Source of the DNA: Nemophila menziesii
Lineage: Eukaryota > Streptophyta > Magnoliopsida > Boraginales > Hydrophyllaceae
DNA length: 64,000 bases
Direction: 5' to 3'
NCBI GenBank assembly: GCA_029959085.1
Contig: JARWIR010000018.1
Coordinates: 17,731,001-17,795,000 of the forward strand
Part shown: positions 44,266 through 56,027 of the stretch, one piece after another
How the letters are laid out: each line of letters begins with the position of its first letter
How positions within the stretch are numbered: the stretch's first letter is position 1
Notes under the pieces: generated by a model
The model's input: the letters and a program-made list of their open reading frames with translations, nothing else
Database searches by the model: none
Told to the model about the DNA's origin: nothing
Position numbers and translations under genes: made by a program

Positions 44266-44531
44266 TCGTATTAATCTTCTTGCTTGAGCTTCTTTTATTT
44301 TGTGTTTGGAAGAAACAGAGATTCGGGGAAGAAGAAGAAGAATGGAAAGACGAAGAAGAAGAGAGGGGGTAGGGGTTAGGAAGTTTATTTTATTTTTATA
44401 TTTAATAATATTAAAACTATTATTAAATATCTATTTTAAACAAAAATTAAGGAATATCCAGTCGCATTTTAAACAATGAGGGTTAACCTGTCAATCGAAC
44501 CAAAAACCAAAAAACAAAAGATACTCTTCTT

Positions 44532-44823
44532 TCCAATTTTTTCCTAAACTTTCATTTTATATTCTTTACTATACTATCCTTTTTTTAGTCTAAATATACC
44601 CTAAGAAAAAGTTGTATCGGACTGGTTACAATTATAAAAAACAGTTTGACATAAGCATAAAAGGCCCAACCACATACACAATACTCCTAACATTCTTAAC
44701 CTAATAACTAATCTATTAGTAGCCCATCTACATCGCCTAACACCCAAAAGATCTATCTTTCTTAACCTACCCTGATTTCAAAACACAAAAGATTAAAAGA
44801 AACTGAAAAATTAAGAATTGAAG
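44532..44823 (+). promoter_or_regulatory. PPR-2 upstream region with a site II-type element
   Basis: GGCCCA at 44663-44668, followed by 'ACCACATACACAATACTCC', is conserved upstream of PPR-4 (63137-63142) and resembles the TGGGCC site II element. The last 60 bp before the start codon are shared by all PPR copies. Confidence 0.5.
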
Positions 44824-46596
44824 ATGAAACTGAGTAGTTCATTAATTGGATGGAATCTGATTTGCTATAGATCGTCTCGTTCTTACTTCAACATAATTTG
44901 TAACCCTTTTACCCAATTCTGTTATAATTCATTTTCATCGTATTCTTATTCATATAATTTTGAAAAAGATATCAATAATGTTGAAGACGCTCGTTTTGCA
45001 CTGTATCGAATGGTCCAGATGCGACCTACGCCTTCAATTAAAGTTTATAATAAGCTATTAGTCCTCGTTGTAAAGAAGATGAAACAACACTCCGCTGCTA
45101 TTTCTCTTTTCAAAGAAATGCGCATGTTAGGTGTTCCAATAGATGACTATATGATGAATATAGCTATAAATTGTTATGGCTCTTTAAAAAAAAGCAATCT
45201 GGGTTTTGCGGTATTAGGTTGTCTCTTCAAATGTGGTCATGTTCCTAACGTGGTTACGTATAACACCCTGATGAAGGGTCTTTTTAGTGAAGATAGAGGA
45301 GAAGAGGCTATAGAGTTGTTTAATAAGTTAAGGAGGGACAAACTTTGCGAGCCGAGTGAGGTTACTTTTGGGGTGGTGCTAAATGGGCTTTGTAAACTTG
45401 GACATACACTCAAGGCTCTTGAATTGCTACGTGTATTTGAAAAAAGGGAGATTTCTAAACCTGGCATCCAATCTTATACTACCATTGTTGATTGTCTATG
45501 CAAGGATAGCATGGTAGATGATGCCTTTAAACTATTTTCTGAGATGAAAGATAAGGGCATCTATCCAACTGTTGTGACTTATAATTCGTTGATCCATGGA
45601 TTGTGTAAGTTTGATCGGAAGGAAGAGGCTAAGATGTTGTTGATTGAGATGTTGGAACATAAAATTCTTCCAGATGTACATACTTTTAGTATATTGGTTG
45701 ATTCACATGGTAAGGAAGGATTAGTGGGAGAAGCACAAGAATTTGTACAAGTCATGATTGAAAGAGGCATAAAACCCGACGTTGTTACTTATAATGCATT
45801 GATAGATGCACATTGTTTACGAGGTCAATTGGAGGAAGCTGTGGGGGTATTAGCTATCATGATAGCTAGAGGCTGTGATCCTGATATTCGAACATACAGC
45901 ACTTTAATCAATGGTTTGGTGAAGAAAGGTTGGGTTGATAAAGCTTTTCAACTTTTTCAAGATATTCCTTCAAAGAGACTGCAACCTGATACTGTTACAT
46001 ACAACACTATGATACAAGGGTTGTTTCACAAGGGTAGATGTGTCATTGCACAGAAACTATTCAAGAAGATGAAATCTGAGGCTGAGGGAGTAATTAGTCC
46101 TAACTTTGTTACATATAATATTATGTTAAACGGATTGTGTAATAATAGACGTGTTCCCGAGGCTATATCTTTATTAGACTCCATGGAAAGTAGTCATATT
46201 ACTCCTACCATTGTGACATATAATACTACTATTCATGGATTATGTAAAGACAGACAAGTTGATGCTGCAATTGACATTTTTAACAAGCTATCATACAAAG
46301 GTTTGCAGCCTGATATATGTACCCATAGTACCATTATAGGTGGACTTTGTCAAGAAGGACGGTTTAGAAATGTAAAAAAGTGGGTTTTAAGTATGAAAAA
46401 ACATGGTTTCTCCCCAGATAGTGTGACCTACAGAGTTATTATCCAAGGGTTTTTGAAGAAAAAAAAGTATGAAGAAGCAATTGAATGGGTTAAGGAAATG
46501 AGAAAACATGGTTTCACAGTGGATGCAACTACTTATAGAATCATATATGAACATTCTAAGTTTCTTGATATGATTTTAACACATGTAAACTTTTAA
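44824..46596 (+). CDS. RFL-type P-class PPR protein 2 (590 aa)
   Basis: Same architecture as PPR-1: presequence-like N terminus, half repeat 'DARFALYRMVQMRPTPS', 14 P repeats, tail 'FLDMILTHVNF'. The start is the ATG at 44824 and the coding sequence is one exon without disruption. Position 5/35 pairs: ND, NN, NS, GG, TT, ND, SD, ND, SD, NN, NT, ND, SD, RD. With the published PPR code (ND to U, NS to C, SD/TD to G, NN to C or U) this predicts a target unlike that of PPR-1. About 15 of 28 code positions differ from PPR-1. The closest paralog is PPR-4. Its 3' end and downstream DNA are copied at 21771. Role in mitochondrial RNA processing or fertility restoration is inferred from the clade. Confidence 0.93.
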   Translation: MKLSSSLIGWNLICYRSSRSYFNIICNPFTQFCYNSFSSYSYSYNFEKDINNVEDARFALYRMVQMRPTPSIKVYNKLLVLVVKKMKQHSAAISLFKEMRMLGVPIDDYMMNIAINCYGSLKKSNLGFAVLGCLFKCGHVPNVVTYNTLMKGLFSEDRGEEAIELFNKLRRDKLCEPSEVTFGVVLNGLCKLGHTLKALELLRVFEKREISKPGIQSYTTIVDCLCKDSMVDDAFKLFSEMKDKGIYPTVVTYNSLIHGLCKFDRKEEAKMLLIEMLEHKILPDVHTFSILVDSHGKEGLVGEAQEFVQVMIERGIKPDVVTYNALIDAHCLRGQLEEAVGVLAIMIARGCDPDIRTYSTLINGLVKKGWVDKAFQLFQDIPSKRLQPDTVTYNTMIQGLFHKGRCVIAQKLFKKMKSEAEGVISPNFVTYNIMLNGLCNNRRVPEAISLLDSMESSHITPTIVTYNTTIHGLCKDRQVDAAIDIFNKLSYKGLQPDICTHSTIIGGLCQEGRFRNVKKWVLSMKKHGFSPDSVTYRVIIQGFLKKKKYEEAIEWVKEMRKHGFTVDATTYRIIYEHSKFLDMILTHVNF

Positions 46597-48957
46597 AAAT
46601 CAACAGTCTCTGCATCTTCTTCTTGTAGTCACCTTGTTAAGTAAAAGATTTTCAGGTTCCAAATCAGGATTAATTGAATTAGTTATGTTGTTTATTTTAT
46701 GTTGTTAATGGAAGTTTTAGAATTTGTATTGAGGAATATTAATTATGCTACAGATTATCTCAACTGTTGAACATTTAATTATTATTGTAGCAAATGTTAT
46801 CTGGTCTCAGATACATAGTGTGTTGTTATTCCCATTCTATATTAGCTGTTTCAGTGGTGTGGTTTAAATCCCTAATAAATTTGGGAAATCTATTTGTTTT
46901 GGATAATTCTACAATTATATTATAGAGGCGAACGATTTTTTGAACAGAACATTTAGTTGTCACAATGAGTTTAGGCAAGTAAATTCAGCAGAACAAAAAT
47001 AAATCACCATGTTTATTCTGGATCTGACAAGCTGCATTTAACACAAATTCCTAGATTAAATTTACACATTCAGTACTGTGATTTAACAAGTCACAATAGA
47101 GTTTATTTAAAAAAGTAAAACAAGGCTAAAAGATTTCTCATTATTTAATTGGAATTGAGATGAAAAGGATATTTATTCACTTGCCATTGACTAATTTCCC
47201 TACATCAATATAGGGACCTGTGGTGCAATTAAACAAGAAATATTTTCTTACAGAATCCTACTTTATCATTTAAACAAGTTAAACTTCTTTTAAACAAAAA
47301 GTATAACTATAGAAGCAGAAGTTCACAGAATGTATGAACTTGAATTACACATAGTAGCCAAAAAGTGTATATATAAGGACCTATAGTGCAATTGTTGCAT
47401 AATTATGGACCTATATTACAATTTTGTTGTCTTGTTGCTACAATATAGGTTATTTTTGCATTATCTTAAAGTGCAATCAACTAAAAAAAATATTTAGTAT
47501 AGGGACCTATAGTGCAATTTTGTTGTTGTACTGATACAATTTAGGATATTTTGTATTATATAGGACTTAAAAGTGCGATTAACATAAAATATATAGTATA
47601 GGGACCTACATAGTAATTTTTTACTGACATTATGTTTTGAATGATGAACTTGTAGAATGATTTAGTACATGATGGGACTTGATTTTGCTCTCAGAAGATG
47701 TGTAGAGGTTAGTGCACCCCTATATTGCAATTTTGGTATAGTATAGGGACCTATAGTGCAATTTAATAATCTTTGTTTTGGTACTGTAGCCGGCACATGA
47801 GAAAATTGGTGTGTTTTGGTGTGTTTGGTTTTAATATTTCTGAACTTTGATGTTTAATTACATGCTGAATAGTCCTTTTTATCCCTAAAACATTCTACTT
47901 AATCCCTAATTCATACTTATCTTCTCCGCTTAAAGTTGTGCGCTCCTTTTCTTTTTAAAAGAAAATGAAGTTTGTTCTTTTACATAGGGGTTTTGAAAGT
48001 AAAAAGTTTAAGAAAGGGTTGATATATTGTAAGAAGTGAGGATCTGGTTGACTTCTATAGTTTGATCAATAAACCAGAAAGAATGATAAAATCAAGGAAT
48101 GAAGACAAAGCAGTTGTGAAAACTCTAAACAAACAGTGGTTGATTGCAATTTATTTAGATTGTGATATTACCTATTCTAATGAAATTTGGTTGAGTTTTG
48201 GTTAAAATGTGGTGGGATTTTGTAGTTTATTAATATGTTGTGTCTCTTTTTAGTTGGATGTATTTTGTAATATAGGAGAAGTTTGGTGGCATTTTGATGT
48301 TTCGTTATAGTTTTAATATTTGTATTGCATATTTTAATTAAATGTGCAGGTTGCTTTAAGCTGATCTGGATACAAGAAAGTGTCTTAAATCTTATATAAT
48401 TGCACCATTGGTCCCTATGTTATGCAATGTAGCCATATATACATATGCTTATCGGAAAGTAGCAAATATGAAACTTTAGATGTATATACGTATAACAGAG
48501 GTATATTTACTATTTTTGGACAAAAACTTCTCGCTTAATTTTTGTACAAAATAAAGAATTTAATAGCGTTCCAATACTATGCGAAATGGGACTAACAGCT
48601 TCACAAATTAAACAATAAGTGACAACCTGTAAAACGTTATTTTGGCATATTTTGACAATATAGCCCCTACTCCGTAATGACTCGTTTGGTCCCCTATCTT
48701 TTCAAAGTTTGACGGTTTAGATTCTTATATTACAAAAGTAACATCTTCAATTTTAGCCTTATGGATCGTAAAAATTTAAACTGGTTTGAATAAAATACTA
48801 GTTAGAAGAACATTAAAAGAAATGAAATATTGGTATTATTACGCGGACCTCACCTCATTTCGAATATCTTTTATGTCTAAACTTATGGGGTGTCCATTGC
48901 AAAGATGGCTACTATGATTTTGCATTAAACAATAATAGATCGTTTAATATTGATTAC
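46597..48957 (+). other. PPR-2 3' flank, non-coding, with recurring short motif
   Basis: The line 'AGGGACCTATAGTGCAATTTT' or close variants recurs near 47213, 47377, 47404, 47498, 47600 and 47747, irregularly spaced. The first 1130 bp are duplicated at 22015-23160. No coding region is recognised up to the copia LTR. Confidence 0.6.
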
Positions 48958-49824
48958 TGTTGGAATTATTAAATGAATGATAATTTAATTTATTAATTTT
49001 TTCATATTCTTGGGAAAAGTGGAGAAAAAACTATTTGTGTTCTATTAGTTTCACCTTAACATTTGAGAAGAAATTGTTTTTGATGAATTTTATTTTATTA
49101 ATTCTTTCTTTTTTTAGGAAAAGTGGAAAAAACTTTTTATGTGTTAAAAAGTATCACCTAAAAAAATGGAGAAGAAAATAAAAGACAAACCAACAAAGAT
49201 TTATGGCTCTCCAATTCGGCAGTTACAGGAGTTACAAGACTTGGTAAAAAAAAAACGGCTAGCTTTAATGAGCATTGAATAGACATTTATGTGACGGTTT
49301 TTGTCTTGTCATTTTCTCTTTAAATAGTGACTTTGTCACTTGCATTTTTTGAGAAGAGGAAAAAATAATTCTAGAGATAAATGGAAAAATTATTCTAGAG
49401 AGAATAGGAGAAAGCTATTCTAGTGAGAATAGAAAAAACTATTCTAGAGAGAATAAAGAATAGAATATAAAGAAGTAAGAATTTAAAAAATAGTAAACTC
49501 TTTTCTCCATGATTTGTCAAATCATTTTTGACATAGAGATTAGAGTGATACAATTGTAAGAGATACCGGTTCTCCCGGAATATCTTTTTTAACGCCGCTA
49601 CACTTTCTTTTATGTGTATTTGTATTTATTCCCTTTTATCTAAATTTCCATGTAAGTTTTGATTGTCTATTTTTCATGTAGTAGTTGTAGTATTACATAC
49701 TTTGGATACCTTTACATTGTTATTCCACTTTCTTGTAATAGTGGTTGTATTACTTTTTTTTGGAATATATTTATATGAAATCCATTCTTTACTGTTTTAG
49801 TGATATTGTTAGATTTTTCCAACA
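48958..49824 (+). repeat. copia LTR (867 bp)
   Basis: TGTTGGAA...TTCCAACA ends. Near 49330-49450 a run of about five 'ATTCTAGAGAGAATGGAAAAA' units forms a short tandem repeat. Related LTR fragment at 8857-9360. Confidence 0.88.
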
Positions 49825-51170
49825 ATTAAAAAAGATATTTTTAATATCACTGGTAAGTAAAATGGTTTTTCTATATCGGCGGTTGCTTCATCCTTGAACG
49901 CAAACGTCATTCCCGACGTGACTAAGTTGGAGCCTTTCAATGGTTCCAACTACAAACGTTGGGCATAAAAACCACTGATATGCCTTGAACAAAATGAACT
50001 AGGCCTTGTCGTTCTCGAGGTTTTCCTGGCCATTGAGGCCAATGGGGATATACCAAAGAACTATGTTCTAGGTTTCTGGCTCTCAAGGTTGGATTCAAGA
50101 AAGCTAATTCGGTGGTTACGGGATGGATCTTGGATAATGTGACAAACACAACTTTTATCTATGTGCCGTTGAGAAGTCAACAAAGACTATCTGTGAAACG
50201 GTTCATAAAGGCTTGGGTTGATGATTCTGATGAGACGAAATACGTCACTGGAAATAACCCAACAAGATCTATTTAGTCCCGTACAAGTCGAAAAGTGAAT
50301 CAACTCAAGGATAAGTTCTTGTTTTTCCACCTTTATGTAAGTTTAAAAATTGCTTTGACTCCTACTTTCTTATACAACCACACTTTGACTCTAGTTACAC
50401 TAACATTCATTCACAAACATTATTATACATCATTTGGATGCTAAATCAATATGTGAATGAAGATCTATATGAAGAGATCTATATGGTGCAACTTGAAGGG
50501 TTGGTGCTTTTAGGTCAAGGGGATAAAGTAAGAAAACTTATAAAATTGTTTCAGGTTGTTAAACGACCACCTTGCTATTGAAATTGTATCTCAATAAAAG
50601 ATGGATCATATTGTGTTACACTTTTGTCAATATGTTTATAACATGATCCACTTTTGGTACTTTCATTCATGGGACTTAGTTCTTTTATTCTTCTATTTGT
50701 GAATAAAAGATGTGTGGGAAGCTGATCCTAAGGATAAAATTCAAAAAGTCAATAATAGAATTTACCTTAGTTAGTCTCACTTTGTTGGAAAGGTTTGACA
50801 CCATTGATATATTATCTGGTAAAAAATCCTTATAATAATAGTATTCATGAATAAGAGAATTTTGGGGGTTACCCCTTAATGAATATGAAATAACTACAAG
50901 GATTATGATGTTCTTAATAAACTATACTTAACTTGGTATTGTCTATATTGTAAAGAGACTCAAGTGGTGACATTGGGTTATTATTTATCATTTAATAAAG
51001 TACGAGAGAGGTACTATTGATCTAGATGTGTGTTTTAAAACGACTCATGTAGTTCTTGAAAGATTTTTGTTACGCAACTAGGTCACATATAAATGATGAA
51101 ATAAATGGCTGATTTGTTTACTAAAAAGCTTAACCAGGAGAGTGATCCTGGGAATGTTGAGTGATAGGAC
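48958..51170 (+). mobile_element. Decayed copia element with 5' LTR
   Basis: The 5' LTR (48958-49824, 867 bp) starts TGTTGGAATT and ends TTCCAACA. The internal region has gag 'DVTKLEPFNGSNYKRWA' then a stop (about 49915-49968), the RT piece around 50450-50545 and a C-terminal 'MADLFTKKL' (about 51103). Large parts of pol are deleted and no 3' LTR follows; the next DNA is a gypsy-like LTR at about 51304. The same damaged body is copied at 23168-24490. Confidence 0.85.
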
Positions 51171-52741
51171 TAAAACCCATTAATGGGGAACCTATGATTA
51201 ATAATTATTTATGATGCACTAAAATCCTATCTATATAGTGTAAATTGTGCATACATGAGAAAATTAAAACTTAATGAATTCATAGCCATGCGTGGTGGTC
51301 CAATTGAGACGGATGGTGTCGCCTAGGGTGTGATAAAAATAAGATAAAATAAAGTCTAGAAAACTACGCACTCTCACCCTAGACAGGCACAGTACTGCAA
51401 GTATTACAGGACGTATGCAAGTTTTAGTTGATAAGTTGAGTTCGTTCTCAGGGACTTAAGTGTGTTAATCACGTGGGTAGGAATAACGAGTAAAAGTAAA
51501 TAATTAAAGACAGAAAATAAAAGTAAATAGATTTCGAAATTACTAATTAAATTAAGAAATTAAAAGACAATAAAATAAATACGAAGAATATGAGATGAGA
51601 AATATAGCTTAGGTTTTGCTAGTATGCACTAATCCTTCTAATTCTTTCTAAAGATCTAGTTTATAAGGGAGAATATTAGCTCTTGTATACTTAGTCAGGA
51701 TTCTAAATTCCCATTCCTTAGACCTTGAGAGCGACTAAGGGGGCTACGGCACAACCAAGAAGCTGTTTCAAATAGGGTTATCAAACGCTACTAAGGCCCT
51801 AAGCAAACAATTCATTCAATTGGTGATATGGTGATTAAATTATACCCTAATGACTATCTAGTTAGAATCAGTTTTGTCAGGACTAATATCGACACTAGAC
51901 GTTATGTGGTGGTTCAATAGTTAAACACCCAGCTAAGGTGATCATCTAACTACTATTAAGACAATCCTAAAGTGATCAGTTCTAGGACAGGCAATAAATC
52001 AAAACACATAAACAAATATAAAGGTAAGAAGCTAATATCAGATTAAAACATGTAATTCCCAAAGAAACTTAGATAGAAGAATTAGAATTCATAAATTATA
52101 CATGATGCAAAAGCCAAGATATGGGGAGTTTAGTTCATACATGATGTAAATAAACTAAAAGAAATTACAAAAGACATCATCTTGCTCTCTACAATAAACT
52201 AGAAGAATAAAACCTTAAGAACTAATTACTATGAGGCAAGGATTGCTAGGGGTCATTTTACAAGTGATATAAGGGTGTATTTATAGGTGTTTAGAAGACC
52301 TAATTCGTTTTCTTGAGGGAGAAGCAAAGTAGTGGACTCCAAGCCCAACTCAAATTCGTATGGAAATAAAGATAAATTCTGCTGAACTGTTTTGAGCATA
52401 TCTTCTTCGTTATTGGTCGGTTTTTGCTCCACAATATACCAAAAGAATCCTCATCGAATTATCTACGTCCCTATGAAAGGAATTTACCAAAATCGGCTTC
52501 CTTTTGGAGTTATAACCACTTCTTTAGGCGTAGCTGCAGAAATTCAGATTTAGGCAGCTTTTCCTTTTCCATAATTTTAGCTTTTGTTTCCTTATCTCCA
52601 ATTACCATGCTAATCTCTTTCCATATCTTGTAGTCTTTGACTTGGACTCTAATTAATCTCCATAATTATCTTTAAAGCTTCACACTAAATAAACAATTAA
52701 ACCCAATATGCTCTAAAAATAATAATTCACTAAATCAAGAC

Positions 52742-53403
52742 TCAAAATAGGAAAGTGCACTTTTCTTCCTTTGAGACTTGCGTAATTCCCGCTCCTCTCA
52801 AAATTGTCTTGATCCAGTTTTTATCAATATTATTCATCATGTTAAAATGCAGTTTCTCTTCTTTACTTGGAATCACATCCATCTTCCGAACAAGGCACGT
52901 GATCGTAGTAGAATATTTCAAACTAAAGAACAAAGTAGGAGAGACCGAAAATCGCATCACCTCCTCAAATATCACTCGTGCCACATCCACTTCTTCTCCT
53001 CTTAAAATACAATTCAACAAAATTGCGTTTTTCTTAGTTACCTCCGAGTTTCTTTGAGTTCCAAAGACATTTGCTATAACTAAATTGTGCCAAACTTTTG
53101 TATCTCCTTGGAGGTATTTGTATGGCCAAGGTGCCTTCGATTCTCCCTTATTTGCTTGCACTTTATCCTTGTCTAATACATGCTTAAAAAGTAGATTCCA
53201 ATAGAAAGTCTTGATATTTTCCATCGCTTCTCTATACTTACATGGTCCAACCAATTTCTAAAACCAGAAGTGGTTTCGGATCTTTCAACTGTGAAAGGAA
53301 CTATCTTTCCTCTAACTGGAACACCACCATTACTATCTCGTCTAAAGAGGCCTAAATAGAAATCGGAAACTAACTCTCTACATAAGTTCGATCTTCGAGA
53401 CAT
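52742..53403 (-). pseudogene. Transposase_32-like 'putative plant transposon protein'
   Basis: From 53403 down: 'MSRRSNLCRELVSDFYLGLF' and 'VPVRGKIVPFTVERSET', a frameshift near 53250, then 'DTKVWHNLVIANVFGTQRNS', 'EVTKKNAILLNCILRGEEVD' and 'LKYSTTITCLVRKMDVIPS'. The 'VRGK.V.F' start, central 'W...V..N..........T...A.LL..I..G..V' and 'STTITCL' blocks are those of the plant transposon-protein domain also found in ORF2 of the pol-less elements, although the two are very diverged. The frameshift makes it inactive. A truncated copy lies at 33657. Confidence 0.7.
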
Positions 53404-53439
53404 TCAAGAATGTATACCAACCCAATCTATCATCCATCT

Positions 53440-53757
53440 CTATGAATCTCTTGTATTCACCCTCTTCAACTTCTTTCTCAAATACTCTCTCATAAGCCAA
53501 AGAAGTTCTGTTAAATGTTTCTCTGCTGAAGCTAACATGGCCTTGGAAGCTTCATTGACCTTGATTACTGGATTCTCGATTTGTAAAGGTTTTGTTATCT
53601 TCCTTATTAAAGTTGAAACCTTTTGGCTCTTTGAATTTACCACGGCTAGCTTCCCTTTACTTTCTGAACCCATTTTACCTTTCAAATTGGAACTTGAATT
53701 TTTCTCAATTAATTTCTTCTCACTAGGACCCAACACTTTACTTTGATTCTTCTTCAT
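53440..53757 (-). CDS. Hypothetical Lys/Ser-rich ORF upstream of the transposon-protein ORF
   Basis: A 105-codon frame, Lys/Ser-rich at the start ('MKKNQSKVLGPSEKKLIEK') with a Leu/Glu-rich end that could form a short helix. No family is recognised. It may be the N-terminal exon or leader ORF of the element that spans 51328-55980. Confidence 0.3.
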   Translation of the reverse strand: MKKNQSKVLGPSEKKLIEKNSSSNLKGKMGSESKGKLAVVNSKSQKVSTLIRKITKPLQIENPVIKVNEASKAMLASAEKHLTELLWLMREYLRKKLKRVNTRDS

Positions 53758-54520
53758 CTCCCGGACAATAGATAATGTTTATGCTCTTTTCGTCATCACA
53801 ATTGACCTCCAACTCAAAGCTTTAACCACTCTTGAAATTTGAAACTCTTGATTATAGGTTGTACAAGCTTTATTTGGGTTAGGAAAGGTGTTATGAAGAT
53901 GATTCTCTATATGGGTAGGATGATTTCTTCTTTGATTGGTGTGGATCTAAGAATTTGTTGGAGGATTTTTGAAATTTTAGCTTTTGATTCTTGGATTCAA
54001 GGTGTTTTGATATGATTTGGGTGGTTGAATCTTCTCTATAATGATGTGGAGAAAGGCTTGGATGTGTTTTTATGGTGATTGGGTAGTGTTTTGATGTTTG
54101 GTGAAGGTTTGATGAAGCTTTAATGGAGTTGGGAGAAGTTTGGGGAAGAAAGAGAGGCTTAAAGATTGAAAATTTCGTGTAAAAACTAACCTCTTCTCTT
54201 GATTCCCGTAATATACCCTTTCTTTTTGGATCTGTTGGCACCGTGCGGTGCACCAGATGGGTGTCGTGGTGTACCGGACCTGAGGTTTTGGAAACCGTGG
54301 TCGCGAGTTGTTGACACGGTTTTGAATAGCTGTTCATGTTTCTCTCCGCAAAACACCGTGTTGGAAACCGTGGTCACAGTTTTTGATGATGCGGTGTACC
54401 GGAAGTCTGGCGCGGTGTACAGCGCCTGATTGCTGTTCATACCGTGGTGACGCTACGAGCCACTGGTTTTTGGCTTCTCTTCTCGGCAAAGTACCATGGC
54501 CTATTGGTGGGGGCAAAGGT
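53758..54520 (-). other. Leader region with repeated ACCGTGGT / CGGTGTACCGG motifs
   Basis: No recognised gene. At 54230-54460 short inverted and direct copies of 'GTTTTGGAAACCGTGGTC', 'GGAAACCGTGGTCACAG', 'GTGCGGTGCACC' and 'GCGGTGTACCGG' recur, echoing the CCGGGTACCCGG modules of the other pol-less element. Confidence 0.5.
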
Positions 54521-55331
54521 GTGATAAAATAATAGATAAATAAAGAGTCACACACCCTTGAGAACCACGGAACTCACTGCAAGTATCACAGATCGTTTGC
54601 AAGTTTTGATGATAAGTCAAGTTCGTTCGCAGGGATTGTATCTGTTAGATCAATTTATGTTTAACAAGCGTAGATGAATTTAGATGTTTTAAATAAAAAT
54701 ATAAAAAGATGAAATAACAATTTACGCAATTAAATGATTAAAACAAATAAACAAGACAAATAACTAAATATGAATGTAAGTCAAATAGATTAGGATTACT
54801 AATATGGGTCTATTTTACTAACTTGTTATTCTAACCTGTCACAGATTAAGCATTATATATTAACCAGGATTCTAAATTCTACCTAGCCTTCTCTAGGCTT
54901 AGGAGCAACCTCTCCACTACTAGGGATTCCTAAGTAATGATTGGTGATTAAATCAAACCTTAATGGCTATCTAGTTAGGCAAGGTATCAAAACTAGACGA
55001 TTATGTGGTGTTGTCAATAACTAAGATTAATCCTAAGATTGGCTAAATCTAAGGTGTAACAATAAGTCAAAACACATAATAACAATATACGCCAAGCTCA
55101 ATCAATTAAAATAACAAATAGTATTTATGAATTAAAGACCAAATAATAATCCAACAATTATAGGTAAACTTACAGAATAAAAGCTTAGAAATATGGTTGA
55201 GAATAGATCTATAGCTAATTACTCTAAATATAGAGAAGGTAGATGTAGAAGAGGAGTTTGTCAGTCTCCAATCTTCTTCTCACCTTAATGAATCTTGGGT
55301 TCTCTGGTATCAGTTCCTCCTTTGCTTTGAC

Positions 55332-55887
55332 TAGGGTTGTAAATGAACCAAACCGCACGCGAGTAGTTCGAGCTCAGCTCAGAGAAAAGTTCGTTAGAGA
55401 TTGGTTCGAAATAAACAAGCTCAATCTAAAACTCCAATTTAAACCCCTTAAGTAAACGAGCCTGCTCAAACTTCTCCGCAAATGACTCGCTTATATTTAT
55501 GAATTATAGATTAATATATATTATTTACTTGTAAATATATATTAAGCCTTCAATATCAACTTGGATATTTTAAATTTCTTTATATTTTATTTTTTCATTA
55601 ATATTACAATTCATATTTTAATACCACACACTCCATGAAATTCCAACCGTTCATGGGAGTTCCATTTCAACCATAAAAGAACAAAATGTTCATGGGCAAC
55701 TCGAGCACGCCTCCAAAAAAGCTTGTTCTTTATGATATATAAACAAGTTTTAACATCTTTGACTTGGATCATTGAAAGCTCAGTTCGGCTCGTTTAAATG
55801 TGAGCTTGACTCGACTCAACTCGAGAAGTTAAACAAACAAGCATTTACATCTAGCATTCGGCTCGGCTCGACTTGTTTACAACCCTA
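55332..55887. mobile_element. hAT-like MITE, 556 bp
   Basis: 12-bp terminal inverted repeats TAGGGTTGTAAA / TTTACAACCCTA. Flanked by GCTTTGAC (55324-55331) and ACTTTGAC (55888-55895), an 8-bp target duplication with one mismatch. The interior is rich in GAGCTCGA/CGGCTCG words. No transposase frame. Confidence 0.85.
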
Positions 55888-56027
55888 ACTTTGACGATCG
55901 ATGAATCAATTTCTATTATGCTGCGAAGAATCTTCCTTACTGCAGCAACTTTGATTCTTATAGTCCTTTTTTGAATAATGATTTATTTTTTACATTTCTA
56001 CTCACTAAAACTTGACAATAAAAGATA

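Larger units (their letters stand above)
42892..44531. mobile_element. MULE-like element with long inverted ends and captured gene pieces (copy 1)
   Basis: The left end (42892-43169) and right end (about 44398-44531) are inverted copies, as shown more fully by copy 2. The right arm here has lost about 170 bp, between 'ATCTATTTT' and 'AAACAAAAATTAAGG'. Between the arms are fragments of a receptor kinase (minus) and a UGT (plus), and no transposase, so it fits a Pack-MULE. A target duplication was not identified. Confidence 0.72.
51328..55980 (-). mobile_element. Old pol-less gypsy-like LTR element carrying a transposon-protein ORF
   Basis: Two diverged direct repeats, about 51328-52741 and about 54521-55980 (the latter holding a hAT MITE), share blocks in order: 'TGTGATAAAA', 'CTGCAAGTAT.ACAG', 'GCAAGTTTT...GATAAGT', 'TTCGTTC.CAGGGA', 'TATCTAGTTAG', 'AAAACACATAA'. 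They read as LTRs of a minus-strand element. Between them is only the Transposase_32-like ORF. Exact LTR ends, primer site and target duplication are not resolved. A Tat/Athila-like origin is a guess. Confidence 0.55.

Noticed and set aside
54186..54555. Overlapping 73-84-codon frames near 54.2-54.5 kb
   Set aside because: They read through the repeated CGGTGTACCGG/ACCGTGGT motifs on both strands and lack domain features.
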